A DNA stretch of 64,000 bases from Ancylobacter gelatini (GTDB lineage Bacteria > Pseudomonadota > Alphaproteobacteria > Rhizobiales > Xanthobacteraceae), in NCBI RefSeq assembly GCF_022601675.1, contig NZ_JAKVIL010000005.1:186001-250000 (forward strand). Reading direction: 5' to 3'. The position numbers were made by a program, and so were the translations under genes. The first letter of the stretch is position 1; each line of letters begins with the position of its first letter. The notes below the pieces were generated by a model, which was given only the letters and a program-made list of their open reading frames with translations, was not told the DNA's origin and searched no databases. Positions 58,854 to 64,000 of the stretch are shown piece by piece.

Positions 58854-59828
58854 ATGGATGCCACACTCAGCGGAGCGCAGACCGTGAAGGGTCTTGCCGC
58901 CGCCAAGCCGACCGGCCGGATCAGCGATCCCCTCTTCGTCGGATTGCTCTGGGCGAGCGGTATCTTCGTTCTCCTGCTTCTCGGCCTCATCATCGCGATG
59001 TTGTTCGAGGGCGGCCTGCCGGCGCTGCGCGAATTCGGCATCTCCTTTCTCTGGTCGACGACCTGGAACCCGGTCACCGAGCGCTTCGGCGCCGGCGTCA
59101 TGGTGTTCGGCACGCTGTTCAGCGCCGTCATCGCGGTCATCGTCGCGCTGCCGCTGTCCTTCGGCATCGCTTTCTTCCTCACCGAGATCGCGCCGGGCCC
59201 GCTGCGTCGGCCCATCGGCGTTGCGATCCAGCTGCTCGCCGCCATCCCCTCGATCATCTACGGCATGTGGGGCTTCTTCATCGTGGTGCCACTGATCGCG
59301 GCCTATGTGCAGCCGCCGCTGATCGAATGGCTCGGCCCGATCCCGCTGATCGGCGCGCTGTTCCAGGGCCCCCCGCTCGGCGCGGGCATGCTGACCGCCG
59401 GCCTGATCCTCGCGCTGATGATCCTGCCCTTCATCACCGCCATGTTCGTCGAGGTGCTGGAATCGGTGCCGCCGATGATCAAGGAATCCGCCTACGGCGT
59501 GGGCGCCACCACCTATGAAGTCTACCGCAACGTGTCGGTGCCCTATGGCCGCAGCGCCATGGTCGGCGCGGTGATGCTGGGCCTCGGGCGCGCGCTCGGC
59601 GAGACCATGGCCGTCACCTTCGTCATCGGCAACGCGACCCGCATGTCGGCCTCGCTGTTCGCCCCGGGCGCGACCATCGCCTCGACCATCGCCAACGAGT
59701 TCCCCGAAGCCTCGATCGGCTCGCTCAAGCTTCAGGCGCTGCTGCAGCTCGGCTTCATCCTGTTCGTCATTTCCTTCATCGTGCTTGCGCTGTCGCGCAT
59801 GCTCGTGCGGTCCAAGCTCAAGGGCTGA
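58854..59828 (+). CDS. pstC: Phosphate ABC transporter permease PstC
   Basis: PstC is one of two inner-membrane permeases of the Pst system. The 324-residue protein has six helices, an N-terminal region [19 protein letters not shown], and the ABC-permease loop [17 protein letters not shown] before the last helices. [18 protein letters not shown] is characteristic. The ATG at 58854 has AGGA upstream; longer in-frame extensions cross the terminator region. pstA begins 10 bp later. Confidence 0.96.
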   Translation: MDATLSGAQTVKGLAAAKPTGRISDPLFVGLLWASGIFVLLLLGLIIAMLFEGGLPALREFGISFLWSTTWNPVTERFGAGVMVFGTLFSAVIAVIVALPLSFGIAFFLTEIAPGPLRRPIGVAIQLLAAIPSIIYGMWGFFIVVPLIAAYVQPPLIEWLGPIPLIGALFQGPPLGAGMLTAGLILALMILPFITAMFVEVLESVPPMIKESAYGVGATTYEVYRNVSVPYGRSAMVGAVMLGLGRALGETMAVTFVIGNATRMSASLFAPGATIASTIANEFPEASIGSLKLQALLQLGFILFVISFIVLALSRMLVRSKLKG

Positions 59829-59838
59829 GAGGCAGATC

Positions 59839-60672
59839 ATGGCTTCCCTCGCGCGCCGCCGCGCCACCGACTACACGGTCAAGGCCATCTCGATCGGCTT
59901 TGCCGGTCTCTCGCTGGTCCTGCTGGCCTGGATCATCTGGACCCTGCTGTCGCGCGGCCTGCCTGCGCTCGGCCCCCATGTCTTCACCCGCATCACCCTG
60001 CCGCCGGGCGCCGGTGGCGGCCTGCTCAACGCCATTGTCGGCTCGCTGATCCAGATCGGCATGGCGCTGGTGATCGGCACCCCGATCGGCCTGATGTGCG
60101 GCACCTTCCTCGCCGAGAATGGCCGGGGCACCCATATCGGCAACGTCGTGCGCTTCGTGAACGACGTGCTGCTGTCCGCCCCGTCGATCCTGATCGGCCT
60201 GTTCGTCTACCAGCTGCTGGTGGTGCCCTTCGGCGGGTTCTCGGGCTGGGCCGGCGTGGTAGCTCTCGCCATTCTCGTGATCCCGGTGGTGGTGCGCACC
60301 ACCGAGGACATGCTCGCCCTGGTGCCGATCGGCCTGCGCGAGGCCGCCTTCGCGCTCGGCGCGCCGCAGTGGAAGGTGGTGACCATGATCACCTGGCGCG
60401 CCGCCCGCGCCGGCATCACCACCGGCATCCTGCTGGCGCTCGCTCGCGCCGCCGGCGAGACCGCCCCGCTGCTGTTCACCTCGCTCGGCAATAATGGCTG
60501 GTCGTTGAACCTCAATGCGCCGATGGCAAGCCTGCCGATCGCGATCTATCAATATGCCGCCAGCCCGTTCGAGGACTGGGTGGCTCTCGCCTGGGCCGGC
60601 GCGCTGCTGATCACCGCCGGTGTGCTCGCCCTCAATATTGTTTCCCGCCTCGTGCTGGCGAAGATGAAGTGA
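59839..60672 (+). CDS. pstA: Phosphate ABC transporter permease PstA
   Basis: PstA pairs with PstC. This 277-residue protein has six helices, the pattern [40 protein letters not shown] and the EAA-like loop [18 protein letters not shown] near residue 198. The ATG at 59839 is preceded by GAGAGGC. It is short (some PstA have long N-terminal loops). pstB follows 8 bp later. Confidence 0.96.
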   Translation: MASLARRRATDYTVKAISIGFAGLSLVLLAWIIWTLLSRGLPALGPHVFTRITLPPGAGGGLLNAIVGSLIQIGMALVIGTPIGLMCGTFLAENGRGTHIGNVVRFVNDVLLSAPSILIGLFVYQLLVVPFGGFSGWAGVVALAILVIPVVVRTTEDMLALVPIGLREAAFALGAPQWKVVTMITWRAARAGITTGILLALARAAGETAPLLFTSLGNNGWSLNLNAPMASLPIAIYQYAASPFEDWVALAWAGALLITAGVLALNIVSRLVLAKMK

Positions 60673-60680
60673 GACGGACC

Positions 60681-61502
60681 ATGAACTTCGCTCCCGAAAC
60701 GTCGATCGACATCGCCTCCGCCGTCAACCGCGCCACTGCGCCGTCGACCGAAGCCAAGCTCAAGGTCGAGAAGCTGAATTTCTACTACGGCGATAACCAC
60801 GCCCTGAAGAACATCAACTTCGATATTCCCGAGAAGCGCGTCACCGCGATGATCGGGCCGTCGGGCTGCGGCAAGTCCACGCTGCTGCGCATCTTCAACC
60901 GCATGTACCAGCTCTATCCGGGCCAGCGCGCGGAAGGCTCCATCCTGTTCGACGGCATCAACCTGCTGGGCAAGGAACTGGATTCGACCATCGTGCGCTC
61001 GCGCATCGGCATGGTGTTCCAGAAGCCGACCCCGTTCCCGATGTCGATCTACGACAACATCGCCTTCGGCGTCCGGCTGCATGAGAGCCTCTCCAAGGCG
61101 CAGATGGACGAGCGCGTGGAATGGTGCCTGCGCAAGGCCGCGATCTGGGAGGAAACCAAGGACCGCCTCCACACCTCCGCGCTCGGCATGTCCGGCGGCC
61201 AGCAGCAGCGCCTGTGCATCGCCCGCACCATCGCGGTGCGCCCGGAAGTGATCCTGCTCGACGAGCCGACCTCGGCGCTCGACCCGATCTCGACCTCGAA
61301 GATCGAGGACCTGATCGACGAGCTGAAGCAGGAATTCACCATCGTCATCGTGACGCACAACATGCAGCAGGCCGCCCGCTGCGCCGATATCACCTCGTTC
61401 TTCTATCTCGGCGAGCTGATCGAGGTCGGCCCGTCCGCCGAAATCTTCACCAATCCCCGCGAAGCCCGCACCCGCGACTACATCACCGGCCGCTTCGGCT
61501 GA
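60681..61502 (+). CDS. pstB: Phosphate ABC transporter ATPase PstB
   Basis: PstB hydrolyses ATP to drive phosphate import and takes part in signal transfer to PhoR via PhoU. The 273-residue protein has Walker [18 protein letters not shown], the Q-loop [18 protein letters not shown], the ABC signature [16 protein letters not shown], Walker [14 protein letters not shown] and H-loop [11 protein letters not shown]. Start ATG at 60681, 8 bp after pstA. Confidence 0.98.
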   Translation: MNFAPETSIDIASAVNRATAPSTEAKLKVEKLNFYYGDNHALKNINFDIPEKRVTAMIGPSGCGKSTLLRIFNRMYQLYPGQRAEGSILFDGINLLGKELDSTIVRSRIGMVFQKPTPFPMSIYDNIAFGVRLHESLSKAQMDERVEWCLRKAAIWEETKDRLHTSALGMSGGQQQRLCIARTIAVRPEVILLDEPTSALDPISTSKIEDLIDELKQEFTIVIVTHNMQQAARCADITSFFYLGELIEVGPSAEIFTNPREARTRDYITGRFG

Positions 61503-61527
61503 GCGAATGACGAGAGAGGTTCATGCC

Positions 61528-62241
61528 ATGACCGAACATATCGTTTCGTCATTCGACACCGATCTGAAGGAAATCGGGCGCCGCGTCGTGGAAATGGGCG
61601 GCCAGGCCGAGCGGCTGGTGTCCGATTCCGTGGCGGCTCTGGTCAAGCGCGACACCGAACTTGCCCAGAAGGTCATCGTGCTCGACGGCCCGATCGACCT
61701 GCTCCAGCGCGAGATCGAGGAAAAGGCGATCCTGACCATCGCCCGCCGCCAGCCGCTGGCCGGCGACCTGCGCGAGATCGTGGCGGCCATGCGCATCGCC
61801 AACGACCTGGAGCGCATCGGCGACCTCGCCAAGAACACCGCCAAGCGCGTGCTCGCCCTCACCGGCGAGTTCCACCCGCAGAAGCTGGTGCGCGGCGTGG
61901 AGCACATGTCGAGCATCGTGTTCGAGCAGCTGAAGATGGTGCTGGACGCTTATGCCAGCCGCGACGATGCCCGCGCCGTCGAGGTGTGGCAGCGCGATGG
62001 CGAGGTCGACGTGCTCTACACCTCGCTGTTCCGCGAACTGCTCACCTATATGATGGAAGACCCGCGCAACATCTCGCTGTGCACCCACCTGCTGTTCTGC
62101 GCCAAAAACATCGAGCGCATCGGCGACCACGCGACCAACATCGCCGAGACCGTGCACTACCTCGCGACCGGCACGCTGCTCACCGAAGAGCGGCCCAAGC
62201 AGGACACTTCCAGCCTTACTTCCGTGGCGTTCCCGTCCTGA
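61528..62241 (+). CDS. phoU: Phosphate signalling regulator PhoU
   Basis: PhoU links Pst to PhoR and represses the Pho response in high phosphate. The 237-residue protein consists of two three-helix PhoU repeats; the duplicated motif is seen as LREIVAAMRIANDLERIGDLAKN near residue 84 and CTHLLFCAKNIERIGDHATNIAE near residue 190, each with the metal-binding E/D-xx-D pattern. The ATG at 61528 is preceded by AGAGAGG. Confidence 0.96.
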   Translation: MTEHIVSSFDTDLKEIGRRVVEMGGQAERLVSDSVAALVKRDTELAQKVIVLDGPIDLLQREIEEKAILTIARRQPLAGDLREIVAAMRIANDLERIGDLAKNTAKRVLALTGEFHPQKLVRGVEHMSSIVFEQLKMVLDAYASRDDARAVEVWQRDGEVDVLYTSLFRELLTYMMEDPRNISLCTHLLFCAKNIERIGDHATNIAETVHYLATGTLLTEERPKQDTSSLTSVAFPS

Positions 62242-62278
62242 TCGTCAGGCGCAGAGCGGCGTGCGGCGAGGATAGACG

Positions 62279-62980
62279 ATGCCGACCAATATTCTGATCG
62301 TGGAGGATGAGGAGCCCCTCACCCTCCTTCTGCGCTACAATCTCGAATCCGAAGGCTACGCGGTGGAAAGCGTGGCGCGCGGCGACGAGGCCGAGACACG
62401 GCTGCGCGAGAGCGTGCCGGACCTCGTGATCCTCGACTGGATGCTGCCGGGCCTGTCGGGCATCGAGCTGTGCCGGCGCCTGCGCGCCCGGCCGGAAACC
62501 GAGCGCATGCCGGTGTTGATGCTCACCGCCCGCGGCGAGGAGACCGAGCGCGTGCGCGGCCTCGCCACCGGCGCCGACGACTATGTGGTGAAGCCGTTCT
62601 CTGTGCCGGAGCTGGTGGCGCGGGTGCGCGCGCTGCTGCGCCGCGCCAAGCCGGATCACATCTCCACTTTGCTGCGTGCCGGCGACATCGAACTCGACCG
62701 AGAGACCAAGCGGGTTCACCGCTCGGGCCGCGAGCTTCATCTGGGGCCGACCGAGTTCCGGCTGCTGGAGTTCCTGATGCAGTCGCCCGGCCGGGTCTAT
62801 TCCCGCGAGCAATTGCTCGATGGCGTGTGGGGCCAGGACGTCTATATCGACGAGCGCACCGTCGACGTGCATGTCGGCCGCCTGCGCAAGGCGCTGAACC
62901 GCCCGCGCCAGCCCGACCCGATCCGCACCGTGCGCGGCTCCGGCTATTCGTTCAACGAAATGTTCGCCCGCGCCCATTGA
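62279..62980 (+). CDS. phoB: Phosphate regulon response regulator PhoB
   Basis: PhoB activates Pho boxes when phosphorylated. The 233-residue protein has a receiver domain (1-120) with acidic pocket VEDEE, phospho-acceptor D53 in ILDWMLPG, TARGEE and K in VVKPFSVPEL, and a winged helix DNA-binding domain with LGPTEFRLLEFLMQSPGRV and DERTVDVHVGRLRKALN. The gene order is phoR first, phoB last. Its 3' end, including the stop, is the first copy of a threefold tandem repeat. Confidence 0.97.
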   Translation: MPTNILIVEDEEPLTLLLRYNLESEGYAVESVARGDEAETRLRESVPDLVILDWMLPGLSGIELCRRLRARPETERMPVLMLTARGEETERVRGLATGADDYVVKPFSVPELVARVRALLRRAKPDHISTLLRAGDIELDRETKRVHRSGRELHLGPTEFRLLEFLMQSPGRVYSREQLLDGVWGQDVYIDERTVDVHVGRLRKALNRPRQPDPIRTVRGSGYSFNEMFARAH

Positions 62981-63067
62981 GGGCGCAGGCGCCGCAACGA
63001 AATGTTCGCCCGCCCCATTAAGGGCACAGGCGCCGCAACGAAATGTTCGCCCGCGCCCATTGAGGGC
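62954..63067. repeat. Threefold tandem repeat of the 3' end of phoB
   Basis: Copies lie at 62954-62995 (42 bp), 62996-63036 (41 bp, one base lost and a few changes) and 63037-63067 (partial). The first copy contains the last codons and stop of phoB. Copies 1 and 3 each contain an ATG-initiated six-codon frame MFARAH plus stop. This is a local duplication, not CRISPR. Confidence 0.9.
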
Positions 63068-63083
63068 TCGCTTCGACAAGATG

Positions 63084-63114
63084 ATCGCCCGCGCGTGACC
63101 AACGCGCGGGCGAT
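63084..63114. terminator. Long perfect stem-loop between phoB and the SDR gene
   Basis: A 13-bp perfect stem (ATCGCCCGCGCGT with ACGCGCGGGCGAT) has a 5-base loop. It stands between convergent genes, without T runs, so it probably ends transcripts of both sides or protects their 3' ends. Confidence 0.55.
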
Positions 63115-63135
63115 GTCGTCAGGCGGGCATTGCCG

Positions 63136-63900
63136 TCAGGTCCTTGTGATCGACAGCCCGCCATCGACCAGATGCGCGGTGCCGGAGACGAAGGACGCGT
63201 CGTCCGAGGCGAGATAGAGCACCGAGCGCGCCAGTTCCTCCGGCCGCGCCACGCGCTTCAGCGCGTGCAGTCCGGTGATGAACGATTGCGCTTCGGGCGT
63301 GTCGTTGGCTTCCTTGTACATCTCGGTCTCCACCGCGCCGGGCAGCACCGCATTGACGCGGATGTTCTGCGGCCCGAACTCGGAGGCCAGTGCCTGGGTG
63401 AGGCCGATCAGGCCGGATTTCGAGGCGGCATAGGCGGCGAGCCCGGGAAAGGCCGTGGTGTAGCCGACGAAGGTCGAGGTGAAGATCACCGACCCGCCGC
63501 CGGTCTTCAGCATCTGCGCGATCTGGTGCTTGGCCCCGAAGAACGAGCCGGTGAGATTCACCGCGAGCGCGTCCTCCCAGCCCCCGGCCGAGACGCCGGT
63601 GCTCGGCCCCTTCTCGCCGAGCGTGCCGGCATTGTTGAACGCGATGTCGAGCCGGCCGAAACGCTCCACCGCCAGCGCCACCAGCGCCTGCGCATAGTCT
63701 TCGGAACGCACGTCGCCCGCGAGCGCGACCGCCTCGCTGCCGGCGGCGGCGATCTCGGCAACCGCCGCATCGAGTTCCTCCTTGCGGCGGGCGCCGAGCA
63801 CCACCTTCGCGCCCTCCCGCGCGAACAGAAGCGCGGTGGCGCGGCCAATGCCGGAACTGGCGCCGGTAATCAGCGCGACCTTGTTGCTAAGACGGGGCAT
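63136..63900 (-). CDS. Short-chain dehydrogenase/reductase
   Basis: This 254-residue classical SDR has the cofactor loop TGASSGIGRATALLF near residue 12, FGRLDIAFNNAGTLGEKG, and the catalytic region with Ser in VIFTSTFVGY, then Tyr and Lys in YAASKSG, followed by VLPGAVETEM and the C-terminal SFVSGTAHLVDGGLSI. The ATG at 63900 has GGAGAAG upstream; a TTG one codon earlier is less likely. The substrate is unknown. The 100 bp to the window end hold no visible gene. Confidence 0.95.
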   Translation of the reverse strand: MPRLSNKVALITGASSGIGRATALLFAREGAKVVLGARRKEELDAAVAEIAAAGSEAVALAGDVRSEDYAQALVALAVERFGRLDIAFNNAGTLGEKGPSTGVSAGGWEDALAVNLTGSFFGAKHQIAQMLKTGGGSVIFTSTFVGYTTAFPGLAAYAASKSGLIGLTQALASEFGPQNIRVNAVLPGAVETEMYKEANDTPEAQSFITGLHALKRVARPEELARSVLYLASDDASFVSGTAHLVDGGLSITRT

Positions 63901-64000
63901 CAAACTTCTCCGTGGATCAATGAACGGCCGCCGGGGCCGGTGTCGCGCAGGAATATGGCGCGGCAGCCTCGTTCGGATTAGCCTACCAAAAATGGAAACG

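Noticed and set aside
62954..63067. CRISPR or phage attachment site at phoB
   Set aside because: Units are directly adjacent copies of the gene end with no spacers, and there is no integrase or tRNA nearby.

Overview
This 64 kb window is GC-rich, densely coding chromosomal DNA from an alphaproteobacterium, most likely of the order Hyphomicrobiales (a Xanthobacteraceae-type genome such as Ancylobacter, Starkeya or Xanthobacter is my inference from recall, not a search). The indicators are the waaA-lpxK block with its small DUF4170 and DUF2093 neighbours, mmcB, a TIGR02301-type protein, a PmtA-like methyltransferase, an alphaproteobacterial RpoH promoter before dnaK, and a pst-phoU-phoB locus led by phoR. 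I see no rRNA, tRNA, CRISPR array, transposase or phage gene. This reads as core chromosome with a few locally odd spots.

Layout. 1-6.5 kb: the end of an M20 amidohydrolase, an MFS carrier, a flavin-oxidase/AhpD-like pair divergent from a LysR regulator, a TauE/SafE permease and transaldolase. 6.7-11.2 kb: a CYTH-like protein fused by overlaps to a two-gene chromate transporter, an AIM24 protein and small secreted or unknown proteins. 11.5-15.8 kb: a lipid A/Kdo block (phosphatase, DUF4170, DUF374 acyltransferase-like, waaA, lpxK, DUF2093). 15.9-22.9 kb: xseA, then glyQ and glyS separated by an MHS-type carrier. 23-33 kb: DoxX, ppdK, mutS, mmcB, a DUF937-like repeat protein and a MATE pump. 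32.9-38.2 kb: argB, a HAD nucleotidase, dapD, dapE, Nudix and two small proteins. 38.6-46.4 kb (minus strand): rpsU, a double DUF1330 protein, pyrF, a flavin reductase, a PmtA-like methyltransferase, dnaJ and dnaK. 46.6-56 kb: VOC, GST, queG, a dehydrogenase, TetR, kup, a YbhN-type membrane protein and ppk2. 56.1-63 kb: phoR-pstSCAB-phoU-phoB. The window ends with an SDR gene.

Functional themes. Phosphate is the clearest: a complete Pho regulon with a three-unit Pho box before pstS, a PPK2 polyphosphate kinase divergent from phoR, and the three-gene sensor/transport/regulator logic in one direction. Envelope building (waaA, lpxK, DUF374, PmtA-like), lysine/cell-wall precursor synthesis (dapD, dapE) and proteostasis (dnaK/dnaJ under an RpoH-type promoter) are also present.

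Most unusual signal. glyS carries an in-frame segment of about 147 codons (about 21890-22330) of about 50% GC with codons unlike the rest of the gene. It sits where the family normally has a short linker, so the protein is 823 residues instead of roughly 690-700. Other points worth checking are five glycine-rich repeats in the DUF937-like protein, a three-fold tandem repeat of the 3' end of phoB, a run of hairpins upstream of kup, and several clean operator-like palindromes.
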